In this document: piece by piece, positions 28,571 through 37,133 of the stretch
How positions within the stretch are numbered: the first letter of the stretch is position 1
Layout of the letters: each line of letters begins with the position of its first letter
Origin: Marinobacterium profundum
GTDB taxonomy: Bacteria > Pseudomonadota > Gammaproteobacteria > Pseudomonadales > Balneatricaceae
Assembly: GCF_001528745.1 (NCBI RefSeq)
Contig: NZ_BCNS01000091.1
Span: 1 to 64,000, forward strand
Direction of reading: 5' to 3'
Length of the DNA stretch: 64,000 nucleotides
The notes under the pieces: model-generated
Database searches by the model: none
What the model saw: the letters and a program-made list of their open reading frames with translations, nothing else
Told to the model about the DNA's origin: nothing
Program-made: the position numbers and the translations under genes

Positions 28571-29024
28571 GTGCCCATCAAAATCCGAAACGAGAAGCGG
28601 GAAACTTTCTGCCAACAAAGAACCCACAAGATACTAACAAAATACCGCATGTGGACAATCTGTTTAGAGCCTGTGCTTAACTCAATTAGATAACATTTAA
28701 CTCATTGTTATATATCGAATTACCTAGGTATAAAATCACTTATAACTATTTATACACAGTGCGCTAAAACACAGATCTTAAAAGTTACCCCCAATTTTAT
28801 GTTCCCTCGCCTCGCGCCCATTGACTGCTTTTATCCATGCCTGCCCACCTTGTTATTAGCGCCGCCCATTCCCGTGAGGTGCCCATCGCAAGACATCGCA
28901 GCCCCGCGACGCCTAATTGAGGTGAGAGCGTCTAAACTGACATTGGCAATAGCAATGGTGTGACCACTGCGTTGTAACACGCTGCGGGATAATAGCGGTG
29001 CAACCAACCCTGAGGGGGTGTGTT
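28571..29024. other. Long AT-rich intergenic region with DnaA-box-like sites
   Basis: About 450 bp without a gene. The part at 28680-28790 is much richer in A/T than the rest of the window and has an ATAACA/TGTTAT inverted pair (28690-28711). DnaA-box-like 9-mers are TGTGGATAA at 28524-28532 (perfect box, minus strand, just before the terminator), TGTGGACAA at 28650-28658 (one mismatch) and TTATACACA at 28750-28758. It must also hold the promoter for the DUF1338-astA-astD operon; no sigma-54 or ARG-box match was found. Confidence 0.4.
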
Positions 29025-29828
29025 ATGAAGCGCGAGCAACTGGATCAAATGCTGGAGACGCTCTGGCTGGACTTCCTTGCACGAACCCCAGATGCCGGTC
29101 GCATTCACAGCCTGCTGCTGCCGGAAAATCCACAGCTGCGCATCGATCACCTGAGTCTGCATACCCTGGCACTGCCAAGGGTTAACATTACCCAGCTGGC
29201 CAAGCCATTCGAACGCGCCGGCTACCAGTCCCGCGGTGAATTCGACATCACTGGTACCCGCCTGTTTGCCCGCCACTATGAACATCCAGACCCCTCACTG
29301 CCGAAGCTGCTGTTAACCGAACTGAATGTCGATTCACTTGGTGATGAGGTTCGCAATATTCTGCATCAACTAATCAGCCAGATTGCGCCTGCAACACTGC
29401 AGCAAGACAACTTCTGCATATCGGGCCGGCACTGGAAGATCGATTTCGACACTTATCAGCAGCTGCAGCGCTGTTCCGAGCATGCCGCCTGGATCGCCGC
29501 TTTTGGCTTTCGCGCCCATCACTATGCTCTATTGATCAATAGCTTGAATCAAGACGACGATATAGATGAGCTGAATGACTATTTACTGGAACAGGGCTTT
29601 CGACTCGACAGTCGCAACGGCCTGGTACAGGGATCTGCCGATGAATACCTCGAACAGTCCGCTACTGTGCCAGGCAATACCGAGGTGGAATTCAGCGACA
29701 GGCGCGCACAGGTTCCAGGCGGCCATTGCGCCTTTATCCGCCGCTACCCCACCAGCGATGGCAGACTCTACCAGGGCTTTATCAGGACCTCCGCCGTGTC
29801 GCCGGGGCCTTATCCGCACTACCGCTAA
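29025..29828 (+). CDS. DUF1338 family protein (HglS-like fold) next to arginine catabolism genes
   Basis: A 267-residue cytoplasmic protein of the DUF1338/HglS (2-oxoadipate dioxygenase/decarboxylase) superfamily, but shorter than HglS. Candidate Fe(II) ligands are His42 (RIDHLSLHT), a His in FRAHHYALLIN, and Glu in TEVEFSDR. Where HglS uses an Arg four residues after the first His to bind substrate, this protein has His46, so the substrate probably differs. The start at 29025 follows AGGGGG. It is 23 bp upstream of astA. From memory, similar genes accompany ast genes in Shewanella-type bacteria, suggesting a role in arginine or related amino-acid breakdown; unproven. Confidence 0.75.
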   Translation: MKREQLDQMLETLWLDFLARTPDAGRIHSLLLPENPQLRIDHLSLHTLALPRVNITQLAKPFERAGYQSRGEFDITGTRLFARHYEHPDPSLPKLLLTELNVDSLGDEVRNILHQLISQIAPATLQQDNFCISGRHWKIDFDTYQQLQRCSEHAAWIAAFGFRAHHYALLINSLNQDDDIDELNDYLLEQGFRLDSRNGLVQGSADEYLEQSATVPGNTEVEFSDRRAQVPGGHCAFIRRYPTSDGRLYQGFIRTSAVSPGPYPHYR

Positions 29829-29851
29829 AAGTACATGGCAAGGAGAGTTGC

Positions 29852-30886
29852 ATGATCATAATGAGGCCGATCCGCGAGAGCGATCTGGATGTGTTATGTG
29901 ACATCGCCAGGGAGTCCGGCCCCGGATTTACCTCACTGCCGGATAACCGCGAACTGCTGCAGGCCAAGATCGCACGTACCCGCCAGACGCTGCAACAGGA
30001 GGCCACCCTGGACGGCAGCCAGGGTTATCTGTTCGTGATGGAGGATCTTGCCAGCGGCCAGGTGATCGGCACCAGCGGCATTGAAACCGCCGTGGGCCTG
30101 AACGAGCCCTGGTATCACTACCGTATCGGCACAGTCGTGCATGCTTCGCGTGAACTCAACGTCTACAACAATTTCCGCACCCTGGATCTGTGCAACGACT
30201 ACACCGGTTGTGCCGAGGTCTGTACGCTGTACCTGAAACCCGACTTTCGCAAGGGCAGCAACGGTAACCTGCTCTCCAAGAGTCGCTTCATGTTCATGGC
30301 AGAATATCCGGAGCGTTTTTCCGAGCGGGTCATCGCCGAGATGCGCGGCTATTCCGATGACAAGGGCCGTTCGCCTTTCTGGGACGGTCTGGGACGGCAC
30401 TTTTTTTCCATGGAATATTCCCAGGCGGATTACCTCACAGGCTCCGGCAACAAGATCTTTATCGCCGAACTCATGCCCAAGCACACCATCTACCTGCATC
30501 TGCTGCCCAAGGATGCCCAACGGGTGATCGGCCAGGTGCATCGCAATACCGAGCCCGCCAAGCGCATGCTGGAAAACGAAGGTTTTCGGTTTGAGGGTTA
30601 TATCGATATCTTCGACGCCGGCCCCACAGTCGCGACCCGGCTCAACGATATCCGCAGCGTGCGAGACAGCCGTTACATCAAGGCCAGAATCAGCGACACG
30701 CCCTGCAGGAGTGACCATCTCTATCTGGTCAGCAATACCCTGCTGGAGGACTTCCGCTGCACCGTTGCGCCCCTTCAGCCCGAAGGCAGCGCGGCCCAGA
30801 TCAGCCACGAGCTGGCCGATGCATTGCGCGTCTCCAACGGTGATCCGCTGCGCATAGTCCCCATCAAAGCGAGACAGCCAGAATGA
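29852..30886 (+). CDS. astA: arginine N-succinyltransferase
   Basis: A 344-residue GNAT-like enzyme making N2-succinylarginine from arginine and succinyl-CoA, the first step of the AST pathway. Diagnostic segments: [60 protein letters not shown], and [20 protein letters not shown]. The ATG at 29852 with AAGGAG before it is chosen over 42 upstream in-frame codons overlapping the previous gene. ATGA overlap with astD. Only one subunit gene is present, unlike the aruF/aruG pair of Pseudomonas. Confidence 0.94.
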   Translation: MIIMRPIRESDLDVLCDIARESGPGFTSLPDNRELLQAKIARTRQTLQQEATLDGSQGYLFVMEDLASGQVIGTSGIETAVGLNEPWYHYRIGTVVHASRELNVYNNFRTLDLCNDYTGCAEVCTLYLKPDFRKGSNGNLLSKSRFMFMAEYPERFSERVIAEMRGYSDDKGRSPFWDGLGRHFFSMEYSQADYLTGSGNKIFIAELMPKHTIYLHLLPKDAQRVIGQVHRNTEPAKRMLENEGFRFEGYIDIFDAGPTVATRLNDIRSVRDSRYIKARISDTPCRSDHLYLVSNTLLEDFRCTVAPLQPEGSAAQISHELADALRVSNGDPLRIVPIKARQPE

Positions 30887-32355
30887 CCGAACCCGCTTCC
30901 CTGTTTATCAATGGCCAGTGGTGTCAGGGTGACGACGCCGACATGGAATCCTTCAACCCAGGCAACGGCCAGCGCATCTGGCACGGCCGCGCCGCCAGCT
31001 GCGAACAGGTTAATGAAGCCGTACTGGCGGCCCGCGAGGCCTTCGAACACTGGCGCCTGATGACATTTGAGCAGCGCGCCACCCTGGTACGCCGCTTCGT
31101 CAGCCAGCTGGAACAGCATCGCGACCTGCTCACAGATACCATCGGTCAGGAAACCGGCAAGCCGCAATGGGAAGCCGCCACCGAAGTGGCCGCCATGATC
31201 GGCAAGGCCGACATCTCGATTCAGGCGGCACTGGAGCGCAGCGGCGAAAAGCGCCAGCACGGCAACGGTATTACCTCGACGCTGCGGCATCACCCCCATG
31301 GCGTGGTGGCAGTGTTCGGCCCCTACAACTTTCCCGGCCACCTGCCCAACGGACACATCATTCCGGCGCTGCTGGCGGGTAATACCCTGCTGTTCAAGCC
31401 CAGCGAACTGACACCCAGGGTAGCGGAACTCTGCATGCATTTCTGGCAGAAGGCCGACCTGCCAGATGGTGTGCTGAACCTGCTGCAGGGCGGGCGCGGC
31501 ACAGGCCAGGCCCTGGCTGCTCATCCAGGGCTTGATGGCCTTTTCTTTACCGGCAGCGCCGATACCGGCAGCTACCTGCACCAGCAGTTCGCCGGCCATC
31601 CGGAAAAAATTCTGGCGCTGGAGATGGGCGGCAACAATCCACTGATTGTGGCCGATACGCCGAATATGCGGGCTGCAGTGCTGATGACCATTCAGTCGGC
31701 CTATTTGAGCGCGGGCCAGCGCTGTACCTGTGCCCGCAAGCTGCTGGTACCAAGAGGCCGCAGTGGCGATGCCTTTATCGAACAGCTGCGTCAGGCCGTG
31801 CTGGATATTCAGGTGGGACCCTACAATCAGCAGCCACAGCCCTTTATGGGCGCGCTGATCAGCGAGGCGGCCGCACAGCAACTGTTGCAGGCCCAGCACG
31901 AACTGGTGCAACTCGGTGCCAGGGTACTGGTCTCCATGAGTCAGCTGCGCCCGCGCACCGGCCTGCTGTCGCCGGGGCTGATTGATGTCAGCGCCGTACG
32001 GGATCTGCCCGACAAGGAATATTTTGGACCTCTGCTGCAGATCATCCGCTACGACGACTTCGATGAGGCACTGAACCTGGCCAACGCCACGGCCTTCGGC
32101 CTGAGTGCAGGCCTGTTCAGCGGTGACGCCCAGCTGTATCAGCGATTTTTGCAGCGCATCCGCGCAGGCATCGTCAACTGGAACCGCCCGCTTACCGGCG
32201 CCAGCAGCGGTCTGCCCTTTGGGGGCATTGGTCGTAGCGGCAATCACAGGCCCAGCGCCTGGTATGCCGCGGATTATTGCGCCTATCCGGTGGCATCCCA
32301 GGAGGCAGAACAGCTCGATATGCCGGCCACCCTGCCACCAGGTCTAACGCTTTAA
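30883..32355 (+). CDS. astD: succinylglutamate-semialdehyde dehydrogenase
   Basis: A 490-residue aldehyde dehydrogenase oxidising N-succinylglutamate 5-semialdehyde in the AST pathway. AstD hallmarks: [11 protein letters not shown] at the start, [35 protein letters not shown], general-base Glu in [11 protein letters not shown] and nucleophile Cys in [12 protein letters not shown]. Translationally coupled to astA. The pathway's astC, astB and astE are not in this window and must be elsewhere. The 3' side faces the convergent sensor kinase with a 73-bp gap. Confidence 0.94.
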   Translation: MTEPASLFINGQWCQGDDADMESFNPGNGQRIWHGRAASCEQVNEAVLAAREAFEHWRLMTFEQRATLVRRFVSQLEQHRDLLTDTIGQETGKPQWEAATEVAAMIGKADISIQAALERSGEKRQHGNGITSTLRHHPHGVVAVFGPYNFPGHLPNGHIIPALLAGNTLLFKPSELTPRVAELCMHFWQKADLPDGVLNLLQGGRGTGQALAAHPGLDGLFFTGSADTGSYLHQQFAGHPEKILALEMGGNNPLIVADTPNMRAAVLMTIQSAYLSAGQRCTCARKLLVPRGRSGDAFIEQLRQAVLDIQVGPYNQQPQPFMGALISEAAAQQLLQAQHELVQLGARVLVSMSQLRPRTGLLSPGLIDVSAVRDLPDKEYFGPLLQIIRYDDFDEALNLANATAFGLSAGLFSGDAQLYQRFLQRIRAGIVNWNRPLTGASSGLPFGGIGRSGNHRPSAWYAADYCAYPVASQEAEQLDMPATLPPGLTL

Positions 32356-32428
32356 GCTTATGATCTTAATTCTTGTCCTTTGGCTCTGGCCTTGAACTTT
32401 GGAGTTTCGACTTTTAACCTTGAATTGC

Positions 32429-33709
32429 TCAGGCCACCGGCAGGCGAATCAGCAGCTCAAGGCCCCCCTGGGGGTGATTGCTCGCTTCGATGCTGCCTCC
32501 CAGCATACGCAGCGCACGGCGGGCAATGCTCAGCCCCAGGCCATAGCCATCGGCATCAACACCGCTACGCTGGCGGAAAAACGGATCAAACAGCTGTTCC
32601 AGCGTCTCGTCCGGCACACCAGGACCATGGTCTCGAATCCGCAGCTCATGCAGGTTGCCAACAGAGGCGTGACTCAGTTCGATCGCCGTCCCCGTCGGCG
32701 TGTGCTTGAGAGCATTATTGAATACATTGCTCAGGGCACGTTCCAGTAACTGGCGGTTACCCCGCGCCCGGCAGCCTTTGGGCACATCAAAGGACAGTTT
32801 GCGGTCAGGCTGCTGAAAGTGGATATCTTCCCTCAATTCGGTCACCAGCTCCTGCACACTGAATGCCTCAGCCCCCGACTCCAGTGCTTCAAGGCGCGAC
32901 AGCGAGAGAATTTCGGTAATCAGGCGATCGATTCGACCACACTCACGATTAAGCCGCTGCAACAGGGGATCACCTTCGCCCAGGCGCTGCTCCAGCAATC
33001 CGGCCGCGGCCTGCAAACGCGCCAGGGGCGCACGCAGCTCGTGGGATACATCCTGCATTAGCCGCTGACTGGCTCCCAGAGTGCGCTCGACATAGTCCGC
33101 CATGGTATCGAACTCCCGCGCCAGCTCACCGATTTCATCGCCCCGGGCGCTCAGTTTCTGATCGCTGCGTACCGCCAGATCACCCTGGGCCAGAGCCCTG
33201 GTATGTAACCGCAGCCGTTTGAGCGGCCGCACCACCAGCCAGGTCAGCACCAGACTGGTGAGCGCCGACACCAGCAATATCAGTACAATTTGCACCGACA
33301 CCAGCAAGCCCAGGAAACGACCGAACTGCTCCCGCTGTGGCCAGGCGCCAACCTGCACGCGGTAGCTGCGCCCGGACTCGGACACCAACTCGAAGGTCAG
33401 CACCGTCTTGGCACCGGGCCCGCGCTTGGGCAGCGAGTTAAATATCGGGTCCTTGCTGCCCAGCTCCACAATGCGCATGCCAGGAGCGCCACGGGATGAC
33501 TTGCGCTGCAGCCGCTCCAGCCCATGATCTTCCTCGTAACGCTCCAGCATGCGCTCGGCCAGGGCGCGAGCGCGGGTTTCCTGCACCTCGGCATCGCGCT
33601 CGTGATGGGACATGCCCCCAACAATCACCGCTGTGGCCAGGATCACCAGCACGCTGCTGAGCCAGATGGCCAGGAAAATCTTCCAGTACAGACTGCGATA
33701 CCACTTCAT
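32429..33709 (-). CDS. cpxA: CpxA-like envelope-stress sensor histidine kinase
   Basis: A 426-residue membrane kinase. First membrane helix about residues 9-31, periplasmic sensor of about 100 residues, second helix about 132-158, HAMP linker RPLKRLRLHTRALAQGDL, phospho-acceptor His223 in DVSHELRAPLARLQ, then N box (NVFNNALKHT), G1 (DHGPGVP), F (FDPFFR) and G2 (GYGLGLS). The RAPLxRLQ H-box and partner regulator suit CpxA. It overlaps cpxR by 4 bp. The gene is called CpxA because the partner operon carries a CpxR box and a CpxP-type gene lies nearby. Confidence 0.85.
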   Translation of the reverse strand: MKWYRSLYWKIFLAIWLSSVLVILATAVIVGGMSHHERDAEVQETRARALAERMLERYEEDHGLERLQRKSSRGAPGMRIVELGSKDPIFNSLPKRGPGAKTVLTFELVSESGRSYRVQVGAWPQREQFGRFLGLLVSVQIVLILLVSALTSLVLTWLVVRPLKRLRLHTRALAQGDLAVRSDQKLSARGDEIGELAREFDTMADYVERTLGASQRLMQDVSHELRAPLARLQAAAGLLEQRLGEGDPLLQRLNRECGRIDRLITEILSLSRLEALESGAEAFSVQELVTELREDIHFQQPDRKLSFDVPKGCRARGNRQLLERALSNVFNNALKHTPTGTAIELSHASVGNLHELRIRDHGPGVPDETLEQLFDPFFRQRSGVDADGYGLGLSIARRALRMLGGSIEASNHPQGGLELLIRLPVA

Positions 33710-34410
33710 CCTGCCTCCAGTACCAGCAGGTAACCTTCGCCGCGCAATGTTTTAATCAATTCCAGGGAATCTCCGCCGCGCTGCAGCTTTTGCCGCAACC
33801 GACTCACATGTACATCAATAGCACGATCATAGGCCGTGAGCGGACGGTGCAGCACGCGTTCGGTCAGCTCTGCCTTGGACATTACCCGGCCGGCGTTATG
33901 CAGCAGATAGGCCAGCACGTTGAACTCAGCAGAGGTCAGCTCTACCACCTCGCCCGCCACCCGCACTTCCCGCTGGCCCGGATCAAGGCGGATCTCGTGC
34001 AGCTCGATAGGCCGTTGCGGAAATTCCGTCTGCTGCGCCGGCACTTCACTGCGCCGCCGAATGGCCCGGATACGCGCCAGCAGTTCGCGCGGATTACAGG
34101 GTTTGCCCAGATAATCATCAGCGCCCATCTCGAGCCCCAGAATACGATCGATTTCCTCACCCCGGCCCGTCAGCATGATCACCGGCAGCTGCACCCGCGG
34201 GCGCATCTGCTGCAGCAGCTCAAGACCACTCTGGCCCGGCATCATCACGTCCAGCACCATCAGGCTATAAGGATGGTTACCTTCCAGCCGCACAAGTGCT
34301 TCACGCGCGTTATGGGCGTAATCAATTTCGTAACCTTCGTGACGCAGATAGTCGCCCAGCAACTCACACAGCTCGACGTCGTCATCCACCAGCAGCAGTC
34401 GTTCTTTCAT
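33706..34410 (-). CDS. cpxR: CpxR-like response regulator (OmpR/PhoB family)
   Basis: A 234-residue regulator: receiver with acidic DDD at 9-11, phospho-acceptor Asp54 (MVLDVMMPGQSG), Lys in YLGKPCNPREL, and an OmpR-type winged helix (ELTSAEFNVLAYLLHNAGRVMSKAELTERVLHRPLTAYDRAIDVHVSRLRQKL). CpxR binds GTAAA-N5-GTAAA; exactly this sequence is 62 bp upstream of its own start, implying autoregulation. First gene of the cpxRA operon. Confidence 0.9.
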   Translation of the reverse strand: MKERLLLVDDDVELCELLGDYLRHEGYEIDYAHNAREALVRLEGNHPYSLMVLDVMMPGQSGLELLQQMRPRVQLPVIMLTGRGEEIDRILGLEMGADDYLGKPCNPRELLARIRAIRRRSEVPAQQTEFPQRPIELHEIRLDPGQREVRVAGEVVELTSAEFNVLAYLLHNAGRVMSKAELTERVLHRPLTAYDRAIDVHVSRLRQKLQRGGDSLELIKTLRGEGYLLVLEAG

Positions 34411-34469
34411 TCATTCAGGCCCCCGTTATTCAGGCTCCATGATAACGCCGTCACCTGTTACACACTGAG

Positions 34470-34489
34470 CCTTTACCAAACTTTACAGT
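34470..34489 (-). promoter_or_regulatory. CpxR box upstream of cpxR; left copy of 20-bp direct repeat
   Basis: On the minus strand this reads GTAAA-GTTTG-GTAAA (TTTACCAAACTTTAC at 34472-34486), the CpxR consensus with exact spacing. The 20 bases 34470-34489 recur identically and in the same orientation at 39124-39143 upstream of cpxP. See findings. Confidence 0.88.
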
Positions 34490-34501
34490 CGATCTGCCAG
34501 A

Positions 34502-35368
34502 TCAGGCGTCAGGCACCGCCGTATCCATCAGATAGACATTATCAATACTGTCGCGGGGCTCCCTGCTCACCTCGGAGGGCGGATAGCCAAAGCGGCTCTT
34601 GAATGCCTTGCTGAAGTGGAAGGCATCACTAAAGCCGAGTTTGAAAGCGGCCTGGGAAACATTCAGCGAGCTTCTGTTGAGCAGCGCATGGGCCATATCG
34701 AGCTTGAGATTCATGAAGTACTCCTTAGGCGTCTGGCCGGTGTATTGCTGGAATACCTTGCGAAACTGCTGTTCGCTAGCGCCGTACAGGCGGGCCATGT
34801 CCTTCACCGCCCAGCGCTCATCGGTATGACCATGCATCTGGCTGATCACCGTTTGGATGCGCCGCAAAGATGCAGGCTCGGCATGGTGGTTCGACAGTGC
34901 GACCCACTGATAGAGCACTTTGGTAAAAATGGCGGCGGCATAGGCCTGATAGTTAGTGTCACCCACTCGAACGCAGCTGACCAGCTCGCTGAACTCGCGA
35001 CTGTGGCCAGTCGGATCCCGCAGCAGTACCGGCGTATTGAGCGGCAAAGTGACAGGCCCATGCAGCACAAACTCAACCCAGTACAGCTCCCACAGCAGAC
35101 CCTCGCAGGCATAGCTCAGAATGTCACGGGCTTCGAGCAACAGTACGCAAGCCCCCTTGGCGTGAATTTCCCGGCCCGACCTGAGGCGGATAACGCCATG
35201 CCCCTGGCGGGTAAAAACACATACATGGGCGCTGGGCAGCAGCGGCAGTTTCTTGTCCCTGGGCCAGAGCACCTGATAGCTCTCATCGGCATAGATATCC
35301 CACACGGACCTCAGGGTGATACCAAAGGCCGTGGCGGGGCTTTCCAGCAGTACAGGGGTGTTTTTCAT
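34502..35368 (-). CDS. AraC-family transcriptional regulator
   Basis: A 288-residue regulator with a cupin-type N-terminal sensor (HVCVFTRQGHGVIRLRSGREIHAKGACVLLLEARDI) and a C-terminal double helix-turn-helix (WAVKDMARLYGASEQQFRKVFQQYTGQTPKEYFMNLKLDMAHALL, then VSQAAFKLGFSDAFHFSKAFKSRFGYPPSE). It is the last gene of the symporter-sulfatase-regulator block and probably controls it, responding to a sulfated compound or its product. Its stop is only 12 bp from the left copy of the CpxR-box repeat. Confidence 0.88.
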   Translation of the reverse strand: MKNTPVLLESPATAFGITLRSVWDIYADESYQVLWPRDKKLPLLPSAHVCVFTRQGHGVIRLRSGREIHAKGACVLLLEARDILSYACEGLLWELYWVEFVLHGPVTLPLNTPVLLRDPTGHSREFSELVSCVRVGDTNYQAYAAAIFTKVLYQWVALSNHHAEPASLRRIQTVISQMHGHTDERWAVKDMARLYGASEQQFRKVFQQYTGQTPKEYFMNLKLDMAHALLNRSSLNVSQAAFKLGFSDAFHFSKAFKSRFGYPPSEVSREPRDSIDNVYLMDTAVPDA

Positions 35369-35519
35369 GCGTCACGCATTCGTGGCAGGGGGCTTTGGAT
35401 ATTAGGCGCTGTGCCAAGGGCGGTCAAAACAGCCGATACCAGGCACTGTCTCGCTCCCGAAAAAGGGCTGGCGAGGTTGCCAGCCCTGCGTTGTCGTGCT
35501 TACCCGATGAGATGGCGCC

Positions 35520-37115
35520 TCAGAGCTGTGGCTTCAGCATCTGGATATCCTCCAGCGACTCATCCATGAAATGCTCCATGTTATGCAGCCGGAAAGAGGC
35601 GAAATAACCGCTCCAGCGCTTGTCCGCGCGCATCACGGACCCGGCATGCCTGACCATGCGAGCACGAATAGCCTCCAGCGCCGGGTCATGGATGGCATTT
35701 ACCGGCTCTACCGCGCCCAGGTCATACAGCTCTTCGCAACCCGTAGTGGTGCTGTAACCATAGAACCAGGCCGTATCACCGATGCGTGCCTGGCAGCCAA
35801 ACCCGAAATTGGTGCCCACATGAATGCCCAGCTGATAGACCTGCTCAAGTGCGGGCCTTGTTCCGGTGGCCATAATATCCAGCAGGCTCGCGCCTTCCAT
35901 CTGCAGCGGCGTTTCCAGACCAGCAGCCTGCAGTATGGTCGGCCCCAGATCCACCAGGGATACAGGTGTTGCTATATCACCCGGCGTCGCCATGGCTCCG
36001 CCCGCCGGCTTGACCAGCATGGGCACACGGAAAATGTCGGGATGGAAGTAGGAGCCCTTGTCCGCCAGCCCCAGCCGGCCGTTCATCTCGCCATGGTCTG
36101 CGGTGAACAGAATCAGGCTGTCATCCCACAGACCCTCAGCCTTCAGGTACGCAAACAGCTTGCCGATGGCATAGTCCACCAGCTCCACCTGTAGCAAATG
36201 ACAGGCGATATAGTCCTTCACCAGTTCCTCGTCATACAGGCCCCAGTAGCGGTGATACAACCGAAATATTGGGTTCTGGCTACCGCGACCCTCGTCCTGC
36301 AGCTCATGGAAGGATGCTGGCACCTGCACCACGGACCTCAGATATTCGTAGCGTTCCTCGTAGCCCTGCGGAATGGAATAGGGCTGGTGCGGGTCGAAAA
36401 TATCGATCTGCGAAAACACCGGTTTTCCGGGAGCCTGCAATTCGGACGCCTTGAACTGGCGAATCGCCAGATCCGCCAGAAATACCGAATAGTGCGCATC
36501 CCGAGGGAAAGCCTCACCGTTACGTTGCTGGATCCAGCCACCGAAGGACGTGCTGGCGGTGACTCTGTCCGCCAGAGTGCCTCTGAGTTCACGGCTGTAT
36601 ACCGGCGCTGTCACGCCCATGGCACCAATGTACTCAACGTAACGGTCATCATCCATCACCGGCGGGCCCCAGCGATCCCAGGCATGCACGTTTTCGCCAA
36701 AGGTATCGACAAACTTGGGCGTACCTACATGGCACTTGCCCACATGCTTGAGGTTATAGCCCTGCTGTTTCAGATAATCCTGAAAAATCGGATCTTCGAG
36801 TTCCAGATCAGACTTCATGCCACTGGGCGTGCGCTCGCCATTAGACAAATAGGGCGGATGCATGCCCGTGCACAGGGCCGCCCGGGCCGGCCCGCACAAT
36901 GGGCTGGGAGTAAAGGCATTATTGAAGCGGACACCCTGATCCAGCAGGCTGAGAATGTTCGGCGTTTCTATGTGCTGCGACAGCGGCCGCGAGGGCAGAT
37001 AACAGTCGGGCGAGATCATATCCACGGTGATAAGGATAATATTGGGCCTGTGTTGCTGCTCTTTCACTTCGAACGCGCCCTGGCGGGTTTTGGGGTGCAG
37101 AAATTTTACAGTCAT
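35520..37115 (-). CDS. type I sulfatase (formylglycine-dependent)
   Basis: A 531-residue alkaline-phosphatase-superfamily sulfatase. The modified Cys is Cys74 in LCGPARAALCTG (CxPxR, the formylglycine signature), and metal-site segments are ILITVDMISPD (Asp32) and FTADHGEMNGRLG. No signal peptide is seen, so it should act in the cytoplasm on an imported sulfate ester, consistent with the Na+ symporter immediately upstream. The substrate is unknown: a small sulfated organic or sugar. A formylglycine-generating enzyme or anSME is not in the window. Starts 18 bp after the symporter stop with AGGAG. Confidence 0.88.
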   Translation of the reverse strand: MTVKFLHPKTRQGAFEVKEQQHRPNIILITVDMISPDCYLPSRPLSQHIETPNILSLLDQGVRFNNAFTPSPLCGPARAALCTGMHPPYLSNGERTPSGMKSDLELEDPIFQDYLKQQGYNLKHVGKCHVGTPKFVDTFGENVHAWDRWGPPVMDDDRYVEYIGAMGVTAPVYSRELRGTLADRVTASTSFGGWIQQRNGEAFPRDAHYSVFLADLAIRQFKASELQAPGKPVFSQIDIFDPHQPYSIPQGYEERYEYLRSVVQVPASFHELQDEGRGSQNPIFRLYHRYWGLYDEELVKDYIACHLLQVELVDYAIGKLFAYLKAEGLWDDSLILFTADHGEMNGRLGLADKGSYFHPDIFRVPMLVKPAGGAMATPGDIATPVSLVDLGPTILQAAGLETPLQMEGASLLDIMATGTRPALEQVYQLGIHVGTNFGFGCQARIGDTAWFYGYSTTTGCEELYDLGAVEPVNAIHDPALEAIRARMVRHAGSVMRADKRWSGYFASFRLHNMEHFMDESLEDIQMLKPQL

Positions 37116-37133
37116 GGCTTGGGCTCCTGATGG

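Noticed and set aside
28571-29024. ARG box or sigma-54 site for the ast operon
   Set aside because: No TGAATWWWWATTCA-like or TGGCA-N7-GC sequence could be found by eye.
30775-32247. 490-codon open frame antisense to astD
   Set aside because: Codon-bias shadow; the sense strand is a complete aldehyde dehydrogenase.
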